Assembly: GCA_900472575.1 (NCBI GenBank)
Contig: UCIV01000027.1
Span: forward strand, 87,913 to 151,912
Reading direction: 5' to 3'
Source of the DNA: Hyphomicrobiales bacterium
GTDB lineage: Bacteria; Pseudomonadota; Alphaproteobacteria; Rhizobiales; Rhizobiaceae
Length of the DNA: 64,000 nucleotides
This document shows positions 1-8,491 of the stretch, piece by piece. A model generated the notes under the pieces. That model searched no databases, was not told where the DNA came from, and saw only the letters and a program-made list of their open reading frames with translations. A program made the position numbers and the translations under genes. The stretch's first letter is position 1. The number at the start of each line of letters is the position of its first letter.

Positions 1-447
1 GAATTGGTAGAATGCTCCACCCGGGCGAAGATGCGAGAATGCCCCCTCAAGGATAGCATGCACCTTGCGCAACGGCATCGATAATAGAGGAAGTCCGCTG
101 ACGACGGCGCCCACCGGCGCTGAGGCATGGATCGGCAACTTGCGCAGTTGAGCAGCATCCATCTGAACGGTTTTTGCGGCTGGAAAACGGTCGCTAAGTT
201 GGCTCGCAAACTCTGAACCATATTCGACCAGCACGAGATTTTCTTCAGCGATACCTCGATTCAGCAATGCTTCCGTAAAAACGCCTGTTCCCGGACCGAG
301 TTCAATGACTGTGCCTGTGTCCGCAGAGATTTCGGTTGTCATGAGTGAAGACAACGCGCGTCCTGATGGCGTGACCGAGGCGACGCGAAGGGGCGCGGAA
401 AGCCACGCCCGAAAAAACAACAACGCATCGGAAGCTTTATTTGTCAT
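1..447 (-). CDS. PmtA-like phospholipid N-methyltransferase, 3' part cut by the window edge
   Basis: The first 149 residues are visible; the C-terminus lies outside the window. The N-terminus contains FFRAWLSAPLRVASVTPSGR followed by the SAM-binding motif I IELGPGTGVFTEALL and an acidic strand end LVLVEYG, an arrangement I know from rhizobial phosphatidylethanolamine N-methyltransferases, which make phosphatidylcholine precursors at the inner membrane face. The start ATG overlaps the stop codon of the upstream DedA-type gene as ATGA, so the two are likely translationally coupled. The class I methyltransferase fold is clear; the lipid substrate is inferred from family resemblance, and rRNA adenine dimethyltransferase-like relatives are an alternative. 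Confidence 0.72.
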   Translation of the reverse strand, partial: MTNKASDALLFFRAWLSAPLRVASVTPSGRALSSLMTTEISADTGTVIELGPGTGVFTEALLNRGIAEENLVLVEYGSEFASQLSDRFPAAKTVQMDAAQLRKLPIHASAPVGAVVSGLPLLSMPLRKVHAILEGAFSHLRPGGAFYQF

Positions 448-1082
448 CGCTTGCTTGCTCCAAGATCCGGGCGCGCCCAATATCGCCGCCGAAGGCGCCA
501 TCCCAAAGCGACGAGAAGTTCCGTGGCAACAAGCAGGATCAGAATTTTCAGCGCCAGTGCAGACGAATTAATGCCGGGGATTGCCAGTACAGCGAGGTAA
601 CCCGCGGCGATGAATAGCCCGTTCCACAGAACAATGCCGACAGATACGCCGGTGACAAACCGAAGCGCGCTTGTGCCTAAAAGCCCCGCCGCGACAGGCG
701 AGATCAACCGCACGGTGGGAATGAGTTGCGACAGGATCGTCAACGCTCGTTCCCGCTCGCGCAGGGAGGAAAGGGTCCAGTCGATACGTGGTCGCGATAG
801 ACCCACGCATCCGCCGACGGAGTAGAGAAGCGCGGTCATCCGCCTTTTTCCGACCGCACCCACAAGAAGAAAGAGAACGAGAGCTCCTATGGAACTTCCA
901 ACGGTCGTCCCAATGACGGCCGTGTGGAGCGACCAGACCTCAGCGTCGGCCGCAATACCTATGGCGACAAGAACTCCATAGGAGGGCAGGGCGGGTAAGA
1001 AACGCTCCGCAAGCCCGATCGCGAACAGACCAAATATACCGTATACCGCAATCCAGTCGACCAAATGTCCGAGTGGGTCCAT
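444..1082 (-). CDS. DedA/VTT-family membrane protein
   Basis: The product is 212 residues with at least four hydrophobic segments (about residues 10-45, 50-75, 130-165 and 175-200) and a central polar stretch with the pattern expected of the DedA (VTT/SNARE-associated) family, including SQLIPTVRLISPVAAGLLG, matching the family's F-x-R-x(3)-P-x(3)-G-type motif. Family members act in membrane lipid homeostasis and polyprenyl-phosphate or lipid scrambling. It follows an SDR gene by 3 bp and overlaps the downstream methyltransferase gene by ATGA, so SDR, DedA and PmtA-like genes form one operon that may serve phospholipid metabolism. Confidence 0.8.
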   Translation of the reverse strand: MDPLGHLVDWIAVYGIFGLFAIGLAERFLPALPSYGVLVAIGIAADAEVWSLHTAVIGTTVGSSIGALVLFLLVGAVGKRRMTALLYSVGGCVGLSRPRIDWTLSSLRERERALTILSQLIPTVRLISPVAAGLLGTSALRFVTGVSVGIVLWNGLFIAAGYLAVLAIPGINSSALALKILILLVATELLVALGWRLRRRYWARPDLGASKR

Positions 1083-1085
1083 TTC

Positions 1086-2069
1086 TCACCCCTCCCGCGC
1101 AATCGTTGTCGCGCCCGAGCTTGAGATATCCAAGGTCGGAGCCTGCGCATTGAACGAGACCCCGGTCAGTTTCTCCGACATTTCCCACAGCTTGTGCGCG
1201 ACATGTTTTTCCATTGCCTGTTTGGAAACCTGTGCCTCGGTCGGGTGTCCGCGCGTTTCGCCCAGTCTATCTGGCCCGTAATAGCCGCCGCCTCGAGCAT
1301 TCGGAGATGTAGCCGCAAACAACGTCGGCAACGCGCCTTGCGCAACAGGCTGAAACAGGAACCACAAGAACGTCCTCAAAAGGCCCTGATCACTGCGGCG
1401 CCCAGGGGCATTGTGCAGCAGATCCGTGCGCGACACGCCTGGGTGGGCTGCGATACTGGTAATACCCCAGCCTGCCTCTTCGCTCCGCCGTTGCAGTTCG
1501 AACGCGAACATCAGGCAGGCCAGTTTCGACTGAGTGTAGACAGGCATCGGCTTATAGCCACGCTCTGCCTGCAGATCGTCGAAATTGATCGCAGCGCTCG
1601 CGCTTCTAACAGCAATGCTGGAAACGGTGACGACGCGTGGGGCTTGGCCCCGCATGAGCAGCGGCAAGAGATGCCCCGTCAGGGCGAAGTGGCCGAGATA
1701 GTTGGTGCCGAACTGCAGTTCGAAACCGTCGCTGGTCGTCTGGCGCGTCGGCGGTGTCATGACACCGGCGTTGTTGATGAGCACGTCGATGAGGTCGCGT
1801 GTTTCTTTCAGTCTTTTCGCAAGTGCCTCAATCGACGCGAGATCACCAAGGTCGACGATCTCCAAAGCGACCGATGCCTGGGGCGCCTGTTCCTTGATGC
1901 GCCGGACAGCGTCTGCACCCTTCGTCGGATTGCGTCCTGCGATGATCACGTCGCCACCGGCGCGAGCCAGCGCAAGTGCATCTTCGAAGCCCAGACCACC
2001 AGTCCCGGTGATCAGGATCGTCCGACCCTTCTGAGAGGGCATATCGTCAAGTGTCCACGATTTCGACAT
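1086..2069 (-). CDS. SDR-family oxidoreductase (retinol dehydrogenase-like)
   Basis: The 327-residue product starts at the ATG preceded by AAAGGA rather than ten codons upstream. It has a Rossmann entry TGTGGLGFEDALALARAGG near residue 20, NNAGVM near residue 100, a serine in VTVSSIAV and the catalytic YTQSK motif, all typical of short-chain dehydrogenases. The length and the C-terminal extension resemble the retinol dehydrogenase/WW-oxidoreductase-like subgroup. The glycine motif is slightly atypical (TGTGGLG, with Phe-Glu following). It is the first gene of an operon with the DedA and methyltransferase genes. The substrate is unknown. Confidence 0.85.
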   Translation of the reverse strand: MSKSWTLDDMPSQKGRTILITGTGGLGFEDALALARAGGDVIIAGRNPTKGADAVRRIKEQAPQASVALEIVDLGDLASIEALAKRLKETRDLIDVLINNAGVMTPPTRQTTSDGFELQFGTNYLGHFALTGHLLPLLMRGQAPRVVTVSSIAVRSASAAINFDDLQAERGYKPMPVYTQSKLACLMFAFELQRRSEEAGWGITSIAAHPGVSRTDLLHNAPGRRSDQGLLRTFLWFLFQPVAQGALPTLFAATSPNARGGGYYGPDRLGETRGHPTEAQVSKQAMEKHVAHKLWEMSEKLTGVSFNAQAPTLDISSSGATTIAREG

Positions 2070-2339
2070 CGTCAGTTCCTTTGTTTTCTGCTGGGGCAAG
2101 ATCGTCCGCCGAAGACGCTATGTTCAGTGCACGTCTCCGGCGGACGGGAGGTCGCTGTGGGGTAAAGCGACCTTTCGCGGATCCGGAACGGGGCGGTTCC
2201 GGGATCCGAGCCTATGCGTTGACATCCATCGGTCCGCCGAGGGGTGGCTTTGTGGCGATCTCGCGGGTTCGCCGCGTCCATGCCGGAGACTTGGGGAGTG
2301 GCCCAGCTGGCTGCGAGGCAAGTTGACAGGGGTCGTCCG

Positions 2340-3191
2340 TCAGGCGATCCCGCCGTTTGCGAAGACGTTTTGGCCATTGATCCAGGTCCCGTCCGGCGAG
2401 CAGAGAAGGCTTATGACATTTGCGATATCCTCTGGCTCGCCCAGCCGCCGGAGCGGGGTTGCTTCCGGTATGCCGCGAAGCGCTTCCTCCCCGTGCTGGC
2501 GAAGGAGTTGGGTATCGACAGCGCCTGGTGATATCGCATTGACCGAGATGTTACGGCCGCCTAGTTCCTTGGCGAGAACGTTCGAGTAGACCTCCTGCGC
2601 CGCCTTGGTTGCGGCGTAGGCTGCTGTGCCGGGAGGGCTCATTTTGATGATAGTTGAGCTCAGGCTGATGATCCGTCCGCCATCGCGAATTCGTCGTGAA
2701 GCCTCGCGCAAGACATTGAAGCTCCCCTTGACGTTGGTGGCCATCATCCGGTCAAAAGCCTCGTCGGTCATCTGCGCGAACGGACCGACATTCATGATCC
2801 CAGCATTGTTGACCACAACGTCCACGCCGCCGAAGGCCTCGTCATTGGCGTCGAACAGCGCCTTGACCGCAGCCGGATCTGCGACGTCCCCCCGGCGAAC
2901 GATCGCCCGACCGCCCGCCGCCTCGATATCGCGAACGACCGCTTCAGCTAATGCGCGGTTGGTGAGGTAGTTCACCGTCACGGGGAACCCGTCCCGCGCC
3001 AGGCGGCGGGCTGTCGCGGCGCCAATGCCGCGGGAAGAGCCGGTGACGATCGCGCCACGCTTGTCACTTGGCTGGGCGACAACGCATGTACCGGACGATT
3101 GGGCCGATGCAACGCCGCTCATGGCGATAACGGATGGCACAGCCGATGCGAGGGCGAGGAACGTGCGTCGGGAATTGTCTGTGTTGGACAT
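2340..3191 (-). CDS. SDR-family oxidoreductase with a Tat-type signal peptide
   Basis: The 283-residue protein begins with SRRTFLALASA, a hydrophobic stretch and an AxA-like cleavage site (VASAQS, about residue 31), which together resemble a twin-arginine signal. The mature part is a classical SDR: TGSSRGIGAATARRLARDG, NNAGIMNVGPF, SLSS and YAATKAA, ending in the PG-T and NGQNVFANGG segments of the FabG-like group. Export of an NAD(P)-dependent SDR is unusual. A good AGGAG site precedes the ATG. The gene sits just downstream of the MFS gene in the same orientation (54 bp gap), suggesting a shared transcript. Confidence 0.88.
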   Translation of the reverse strand: MSNTDNSRRTFLALASAVPSVIAMSGVASAQSSGTCVVAQPSDKRGAIVTGSSRGIGAATARRLARDGFPVTVNYLTNRALAEAVVRDIEAAGGRAIVRRGDVADPAAVKALFDANDEAFGGVDVVVNNAGIMNVGPFAQMTDEAFDRMMATNVKGSFNVLREASRRIRDGGRIISLSSTIIKMSPPGTAAYAATKAAQEVYSNVLAKELGGRNISVNAISPGAVDTQLLRQHGEEALRGIPEATPLRRLGEPEDIANVISLLCSPDGTWINGQNVFANGGIA

Positions 3192-3245
3192 TTCAATATC
3201 TCCTAAAGAGTTTCGAATAGTTCGGCCTGGGACGGCGGTTTGCCG

Positions 3246-4559
3246 TCAGCGTTGGCGAAGGAAGACGCCAACCCTTTGGTTTGCGACGAGGAGAGTGATG
3301 CCTGCTGCCACGGTCGACAAAGGCACGATCAACAAACCAAGGCCGAGGCCGTTCGAAATATCGGCTGCGCTGGCAGCATCGCTGACAATGCCAACGATCA
3401 GAGGGCCCAGTGCAGGCCCGAGGAGGCCGCTTCCGATCATGACGAGGCTGGTCGCCTGTGCCTGACGTCCAGGGCCGGCGATCAGATGAGAGGCTCCGAA
3501 GCCCCAGGGCAACATGAATGAAAATGACAGCATTCCAGGCACGAAGAGCGCAATCGCTATCCAGCCGGTCGGTGCAAATAGCGCCACAGTCGTCGTCATG
3601 CTGGCGATCAGGAAGAGAATTGCCGGTGGGCCGAGAACCTTGCCGGTGCCTGAGCGAACAGCAAAATCAAACCAGCGTCCACCGCCCAAAGTCCCGATGA
3701 TCCCCATCAACCCCTGCAACATGCCGAACGAAACGCCGACCTCTGTCGCGGTAAAGCCATGGGAGCGGATCAGAAAAGGTATGGAGAAGGCGTAAAAAGG
3801 CGCGCCTGCGAAGCCCAGGAATATAGTGCCCGCGAACAACCAGCGGAACGCCGGGGTTGATAGCAGGTCGAGGCTGGTTCGCAGAAAGGGTTCATTGCGA
3901 GAGGCGGTTGTTGGAAGTGGAGGAGTGGGACCGGCGACAAGAACTGTTAGCAAACCGATCAGGATTCCGATAGCTCCAGCACCGATCAAAACGACGCGCC
4001 AGCCAAAGACATCCGCGATCGCGCCGCCCGCCGCAAAACCGACCATGGTGCCGAGCGGAATGCCCATCGCAAACAAACCAATTGAAAGGCCACGCCGTTC
4101 GGGGCTGATTTTGCGAACAATGAGAGCATGACCGGCCGGGACCGCGCCGGCTTCCCCGAATGCGACTCCAAGGCGTGTTAGTGCCAGGAACATGAAACTC
4201 GCAGCAAAACCACCAAGGGTCGTCATGACGCTCCAGATGAGGACGCAGGATACCAGTACGAGCCGGGGAGAGCCCCGATCTGCCGCTCGGGCAACCGGCA
4301 ATGAGAGGAGTGCATAGCAGACGGCAAATGCAAGGCCCGTCAGCAGCCCCATCTCGGTGTCGGTTAGCTCGAGATCCTCTTTGATCTTTTCCGACAGGAT
4401 GAACGGCAATATTCGATCGATCTGCGAGAACGCGTTGATGAGCAAAAGCACAATGGATATGGCGGCCATTCGCGGGCCTGTTACGTATTCTCTGTTGGAC
4501 GCAATGGGCGGCGCTCGCGTCGCTACGGGGTCTATTGACCGGGCGACAGTTTCTGTCAT
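3246..4559 (-). CDS. MFS transporter
   Basis: The 437-residue protein has about twelve hydrophobic segments. Between helices 2 and 3 is PVARAADRGSPRLVL, the major facilitator loop motif (consensus GxLaDrxGrrr). The acidic motif TDTEMGLLTGLAFAVCYALLS is characteristic of the subgroup often annotated as spinster-like or hexuronate/aromatic acid type transporters in proteobacteria. It is divergently transcribed from an AraC-family gene only 51 bp away, so the AraC protein probably controls it and the downstream SDR. The substrate cannot be deduced. Direction (import or export) is also unknown. Confidence 0.88.
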   Translation of the reverse strand: MTETVARSIDPVATRAPPIASNREYVTGPRMAAISIVLLLINAFSQIDRILPFILSEKIKEDLELTDTEMGLLTGLAFAVCYALLSLPVARAADRGSPRLVLVSCVLIWSVMTTLGGFAASFMFLALTRLGVAFGEAGAVPAGHALIVRKISPERRGLSIGLFAMGIPLGTMVGFAAGGAIADVFGWRVVLIGAGAIGILIGLLTVLVAGPTPPLPTTASRNEPFLRTSLDLLSTPAFRWLFAGTIFLGFAGAPFYAFSIPFLIRSHGFTATEVGVSFGMLQGLMGIIGTLGGGRWFDFAVRSGTGKVLGPPAILFLIASMTTTVALFAPTGWIAIALFVPGMLSFSFMLPWGFGASHLIAGPGRQAQATSLVMIGSGLLGPALGPLIVGIVSDAASAADISNGLGLGLLIVPLSTVAAGITLLVANQRVGVFLRQR

Positions 4560-4610
4560 CTTGAGGTCACTCCTCGCTTGGTTGCACCCTTAAGCTAGAT
4601 GGAGTGACCA

Positions 4611-5645
4611 ATGACCAGAATGCCCGAACCTTCAAAAAACTTGCCTATTCCTGCAGGAGAGGCGATGGTGCCGACGAGGAACCGCGTCTTGCCGTGGCCC
4701 CTGAAACAGCCGGAGCCCCGTTTGAATTCTCCATTGCTATCTGCTGTAACGGCCTACATTGAAGACCAGGGAGGCGGCCAAGGCCTGTTTCCGACGGCCA
4801 TAGAAGGCTTCAATATCGTCCGCTCGTTTCAGTCGATGATGCCAATGCGCAACATCTATCGGCCGTCGCTCTGCGTGGTCATCGAGGGCGGCAAAGAGCT
4901 GCAGCTTGGAGAGGAGCTGCTGCGCTACGGAACGATGGAGTGCCTCGTCGTCAGTGTCGGCGTCCCAGCGACCGGCCAGATCGTCGAGGCAAGTGAGGAG
5001 ACCCCTTACTTCGGCGTGATGATTGACTTTGACGTGGCAACCGTACGGGAAGTTCTTGAACAATTGGAGGCGCTCCCTCCGCAGTCGGACACATCAGGTC
5101 CATGCGCCTTCGTCGCGAAGGTCGATCAGCCCCTGGAAGATTGCATCCTTCGCCTCGTTCGGCTGCTGGCGACACCGAAAGCGATTCCTGTTTTGGCACC
5201 TTCGATCGTCCGGGAGATCTGCTACTGGTTATTGAGCGGGCCGCACGGCGGCGAAATCTGCAAGCTAGCTTTGCCCGAATCGAACATTGAGCGCGTCGTC
5301 AGAGCCGTTTCAGTCCTGCATACCAATTTCGCAGAAACGCTTCGGGTGGAAGAACTGGCTGAAATTGCTCGAATGAGCCCGTCATCTTTCCATCAGCATT
5401 TCAAGGCGCTGACGGCAATGACACCGCTTCAGTTTCAAAAACAACTTCGCCTGCTGGAGGCGCGCCGACTCATGGCAACTCAAGCTGCGAATGTCACTGA
5501 GGCCGCGTACAAAGTTGGGTACGAGAGCGCTTCACAGTTCAGTCGAGAATATTCCCGGACGTTCGGAATTGCTCCGAAACAAGATGCTCTTAGACAACAG
5601 AAGCTTCAGGATCTATATGCTAGCCGCACAGTGCGCTCGGCATAG
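4611..5645 (+). CDS. AraC-family transcriptional regulator (AraC_N type)
   Basis: The 344-residue protein has an N-terminal AraC_N-like sensing domain (MRNIYRPSLCVVIEGGKEL, about residues 78-96, then a beta-rich region) and a C-terminal double helix-turn-helix (about residues 225-325) with LAEIARMSPSSFHQHFKALT and VGYESASQFSREYSRTFG. GGAG precedes the start by 7 nt. Members of this subgroup often control neighbouring SDR or aldo-keto reductase genes in response to small reactive compounds. The divergent arrangement with the MFS-SDR pair suggests it is their local regulator. Confidence 0.9.
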   Translation: MTRMPEPSKNLPIPAGEAMVPTRNRVLPWPLKQPEPRLNSPLLSAVTAYIEDQGGGQGLFPTAIEGFNIVRSFQSMMPMRNIYRPSLCVVIEGGKELQLGEELLRYGTMECLVVSVGVPATGQIVEASEETPYFGVMIDFDVATVREVLEQLEALPPQSDTSGPCAFVAKVDQPLEDCILRLVRLLATPKAIPVLAPSIVREICYWLLSGPHGGEICKLALPESNIERVVRAVSVLHTNFAETLRVEELAEIARMSPSSFHQHFKALTAMTPLQFQKQLRLLEARRLMATQAANVTEAAYKVGYESASQFSREYSRTFGIAPKQDALRQQKLQDLYASRTVRSA

Positions 5646-5658
5646 CAACCGCCGCTGA

Positions 5659-5892
5659 TCGAGTCGCAGGTGTGGAGAGAGCCACGTCGACGGGCAGCCC
5701 GCGACGTCGGAGATGATTGCGGCGAGCATCAACACCAATCCGAGCCATGTGCGCGGACTGCTGGCGCAACTGAACAGGGCAGGGTTGACGCGATCGCAGA
5801 TGGGAACGACTGGCGGAGCGCTTCTGGCTCGTGGCCCGGATACGATCAGCCTGTTGGACGTTTACAGGGCCGTGGACGGCACGGTTGCCTGA
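5659..5892 (+). pseudogene. Rrf2-family regulator remnant lacking its N-terminus
   Basis: A reading frame open from 5659 to the TGA at 5890-5892 encodes GQPATSEMIAASINTNPSHV, then RGLLAQLNRAGLTRSQMGTT and a C-terminal ISLLDVYRAVDGTVA. This is the wing-and-recognition-helix region of Rrf2-family regulators, which normally begin about 25 residues earlier with an ATG. No start codon occurs in frame before the HTH (a TGA lies at 5656), and the protein stops where the family normally continues with a cysteine or dimerisation region. I read it as a truncated, probably non-functional copy. It is not a shadow of another gene, as no convincing ORF overlaps it. Confidence 0.6.
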
Positions 5893-5991
5893 GGCTGCTT
5901 CTCCTGGAGGTCAAGTACGCGATTGCTTCCCGGCGCGGTGATCACGGCGAATGCGAACGCGCGGGCTATAGATCGCGACACGATATCGTAT

Positions 5992-6363
5992 TCAGGCACC
6001 ATGGCTGGCATCGGCCGGCTCTTGCCGTATTGCGCGCGGCGGACGACGCCCCGATGATACCAGTTCGTTGGGCCCACCAAATGACCGTGGCGACGAGAGA
6101 ACCGTCGCCTCCGTCACCCAGACCTTGCCATCGATGTCTTCGCCTCGTCGGATCGCAACCGCCGCCAGGTCGCGATAATACTCGGCGAAACGAACGAGCC
6201 GCCGAAGCGACATTTCCGGCGGGCGCGCTGTCGCCTTCATGGCCTCGCACGTGACGATCACAAGCCAGACGGAGGCGCCGTCGGTCACGGCCATCTGACC
6301 GTTCTCAAAGTACAGGAAGGGCGCGGGCTCGCAGAGCTCGATTTCGCGATCGTTTGACATCAT
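5992..6363 (-). CDS. Conserved-looking hypothetical protein translationally coupled to ku
   Basis: The 123-residue product starts at an ATG overlapping the stop codon of the upstream Ku gene (ATGA, 6360-6363), which supports it as a real gene. I recognise no domain. The N-terminal 95 residues look protein-like (hydrophobic core VWLVIVTCEAM, then a helix LRRLVRFAEYYRDLAAVAI), but the last 25 residues are arginine/proline rich. The overlapping frame 5862-6080 encodes a more natural-looking tail (IARAFAFAVITAPGS), so a frameshift near 6060-6080 is possible. Confidence 0.5.
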   Translation of the reverse strand: MMSNDREIELCEPAPFLYFENGQMAVTDGASVWLVIVTCEAMKATARPPEMSLRRLVRFAEYYRDLAAVAIRRGEDIDGKVWVTEATVLSSPRSFGGPNELVSSGRRPPRAIRQEPADASHGA

Positions 6364-7169
6364 CCCGACTTCCTGCTTTTGAGTTCGTCGGCAACGCTCT
6401 TGCGCAGGGCGTCCATGATGTTGATAACGTTGGAGGCCGGGGCAGGGGCATCCTTTTTCTTCGCGATCTTCTTTTTCGGCTTCAAGGCCTTCTTCTTCTC
6501 CTCGATCAGCTTGAGAAGACTTTCCTGGATCGGATCGCTGACCATGTCAGGCGACCACCGCTTCGTCTTCTTCTTGATCAGTTGCTGCACAAGCGGCACG
6601 AGATCAGGATCGGCCTCGTCGTCGATGTCCTCGAAATACGCCTCCTCGGGGCGAACCTCGTCGCCGAAACGCAGGGACCAGAGAACGATGCCTTCGTCTC
6701 GCGGCTCAAGGACGACCGCCTTCTCGCGTCGGCCGACGACGAGCTTCGATATCCCAACGACCTTGTCGGCCTTCATCGCATCCCGGATCACCGCGAACGC
6801 CTCGTTACCGACGGCATCGTCCGGCATCAGATAGTGCGGCTTCTCGAGGTAGACCCATTCGATCGATTCCGCCGGAGCGAACTTCTCGATGTCGATGGTT
6901 TTCACGGTGTTCAGCGCGACTGCATCGAGGTCGTCGTCGGTCAGAATGACATAGTCGTTCTCGCCGCGGGCGTAGCCCTTCGCCTCGTTACCGTCCTTGA
7001 CGGGCTTGCCCGTGACGGAATCGATGTATTGGGAGACTACCCTGTTGCCGGTCTCCTTGTTGAGCGTGTGAAACCGAACCTTCTCGGCTTCCGACGTCGC
7101 CGGGCTCATGTTGACCGGGCAGGTGACGAGAGAAAGCTTGAGGTAGCCTTTCCAGTAGGGACGCGCCAT
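6360..7169 (-). CDS. ku: Ku protein (bacterial NHEJ), copy 1
   Basis: The 269-residue protein has the bacterial Ku beta-barrel core beginning ARPYWKGYLKLSLVTCPVNM, with KPHYLMPDD and a lysine-rich C-terminus (EEKKKALKPKKKIAKKK) that in Ku proteins aids DNA binding and LigD recruitment. Ku forms a ring on double-strand ends and recruits LigD for non-homologous end joining. It follows a second ku gene by 10 bp on the same strand, like the paired ku3/ku4 arrangement on Sinorhizobium megaplasmids. No ligD gene is in the window, so the partner ligase must be elsewhere. Confidence 0.95.
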   Translation of the reverse strand: MARPYWKGYLKLSLVTCPVNMSPATSEAEKVRFHTLNKETGNRVVSQYIDSVTGKPVKDGNEAKGYARGENDYVILTDDDLDAVALNTVKTIDIEKFAPAESIEWVYLEKPHYLMPDDAVGNEAFAVIRDAMKADKVVGISKLVVGRREKAVVLEPRDEGIVLWSLRFGDEVRPEEAYFEDIDDEADPDLVPLVQQLIKKKTKRWSPDMVSDPIQESLLKLIEEKKKALKPKKKIAKKKDAPAPASNVINIMDALRKSVADELKSRKSG

Positions 7170-7179
7170 GACTTATCTC

Positions 7180-8088
7180 CTAGCTCGCCTTGCGCTGCGG
7201 GGCCGCCTTCGGAGCGGCGGACTTCGCGGCAGCCCCGCGCGCCGCGCGCTGACGACCCGTGCCCTTGTTGGCATTGGCCGCAGTGCGTTTCGGTTTATCG
7301 TCAGCGGGCTTCGTCAGGCCAGCGCTTTCGCGAAGCGCCTCCAATAGGTCGTTCGGTTTCGATACCTCGACCTTCTTCGGCTTCGGAAGCGATCGGCCCT
7401 CGATCTTTGCCTTTACCAGCTCGGCGAGGGCTGCTTCATATCGATCGTCGAACGTGGCCGGATCGAACTCGCCCTTCTTCGTACCGATAATATGCTTGGC
7501 GAGATCCAGCATCTCGCCCTCGATCTTCAGCTTGGGCATTCCTTCGAAGGCCTTCTTCGACGATCGGACCTCATAGTCGTAGTTCAGCGTCGTTGCGATC
7601 AGGCCTTTGCCGTGAAGCCGGATGAGGACAGTGTGCATGCGCCGGAACAGGACGGTCCTTGCGATCGCCGCGACCTTTGACTTCCGCATCCCGTCGCGGA
7701 GCGCGACAAACGCATCGCCGCCCATCTTGTCAGGTGTCAGATAGTACGGCTTGTCGAAGTAGACGTCATCGACGTCAGAGCAGGGAATGAAGGCTTCGAT
7801 CTCAAGCGTCTTGTTCGATTCCGGGATCGTGGCGGCGACCTCGTCCGGGTCGATGATGATGTATTGACCGTTTTCGATTTCGAAGCCCTTGGTCTGCAGC
7901 TCCTTCGGCACAGGCTTTTCGGTCTCACCGTCAACAAAAATGCGGTTGACCCGATTGCCGGTGGCTTTGTTAATCGTGTTGAAGGTGATCCGGTCTGAGG
8001 TGCTGGCGGCCGTGTAGAGTGCCGCTCCGCAAGAGACTTCCCCGAACTTGATGAAGCCCTTCCACTGGGCCCTGTGTCCACTCGCCAT
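7180..8088 (-). CDS. ku: Ku protein (bacterial NHEJ), copy 2
   Basis: The 302-residue paralogue starts MASGHRAQWKGFIKFGEVSC and carries DKPYYLTPDK and the same core as copy 1, but its C-terminal extension differs: a SAP-free, alanine/lysine/arginine-rich tail (about residues 255-302). Two dissimilar Ku proteins in tandem suggest a heterodimer, as proposed for the paired rhizobial Ku proteins; here that is inference. The promoter region 8089-8317 contains an inverted repeat (8136-8160) that could be an operator. A clear ATG start is used. Confidence 0.95.
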   Translation of the reverse strand: MASGHRAQWKGFIKFGEVSCGAALYTAASTSDRITFNTINKATGNRVNRIFVDGETEKPVPKELQTKGFEIENGQYIIIDPDEVAATIPESNKTLEIEAFIPCSDVDDVYFDKPYYLTPDKMGGDAFVALRDGMRKSKVAAIARTVLFRRMHTVLIRLHGKGLIATTLNYDYEVRSSKKAFEGMPKLKIEGEMLDLAKHIIGTKKGEFDPATFDDRYEAALAELVKAKIEGRSLPKPKKVEVSKPNDLLEALRESAGLTKPADDKPKRTAANANKGTGRQRAARGAAAKSAAPKAAPQRKAS

Positions 8089-8135
8089 ACCCGTTACTCC
8101 CGAATCGCTACTGGCGAATCAAGTTCTGGCGAAGT

Positions 8136-8160
8136 GATTCGTTCCGACTCGAAACGAATC
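8136..8160. promoter_or_regulatory. Inverted repeat upstream of the ku pair
   Basis: GATTCGTT and AACGAATC form perfect 8-bp arms separated by 9 bp, located 48 bp upstream of the ku copy 2 start. The short string CTGGCGAA also occurs twice just before it (from 8111 and 8126). A run of T follows on the plus strand, so a small terminator is an alternative to an operator. Confidence 0.4.
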
Positions 8161-8317
8161 ATTTTTCAAAGGCTTAGCGTCGTTTGTTGCCAGTTTGATT
8201 CCGGGTGCACCGGCTGCCGCCTACAGAGGAAGGGATCGCCGAGGTGTAACGCGAGGAACAACGTGAATCATCAAACGTTTAGGGGCAGGATCACGTAGCC
8301 AGCAAGGAGATATCGAC

Positions 8318-8491
8318 ATGGCGACCACTACACGCGGCCGGGCGCAGGACAGAGCGAAGGTCGCAGGCGGACAGGATCATGAGGTCCGATACGAAGCGAA
8401 AAAGGAAGGCGTCTCGAAAGGTGAAGTGAAAGATGCCGTCAAAAAGGTCGGCAACAGCCGCAAGAAGGTCGAAGCGGATCTAAAGGGTTGA
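8318..8491 (+). CDS. DUF3606-family small protein
   Basis: The 57-residue basic protein starts at an ATG preceded by AAGGAG 8 nt upstream. Its sequence, with GRAQDRAKVAGGQDHEVRY, a central KKEGVSKGEVKDAVKKVG and terminal EADLKG, matches the DUF3606 pattern (short helical proteins of unknown function widespread in alphaproteobacteria). It is divergent from the ku pair and overlaps the next ORF by one base (TGATG), so the two small genes are probably coupled. Function is unknown; association with stress or DNA-repair loci is common. Confidence 0.75.
   Translation: MATTTRGRAQDRAKVAGGQDHEVRYEAKKEGVSKGEVKDAVKKVGNSRKKVEADLKG

Noticed and set aside
1194..2165. A 323-codon ORF on the plus strand over the first SDR gene
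   Set aside because: It is the shadow of the SDR gene; the translation has no domain and is arginine- and cysteine-rich.
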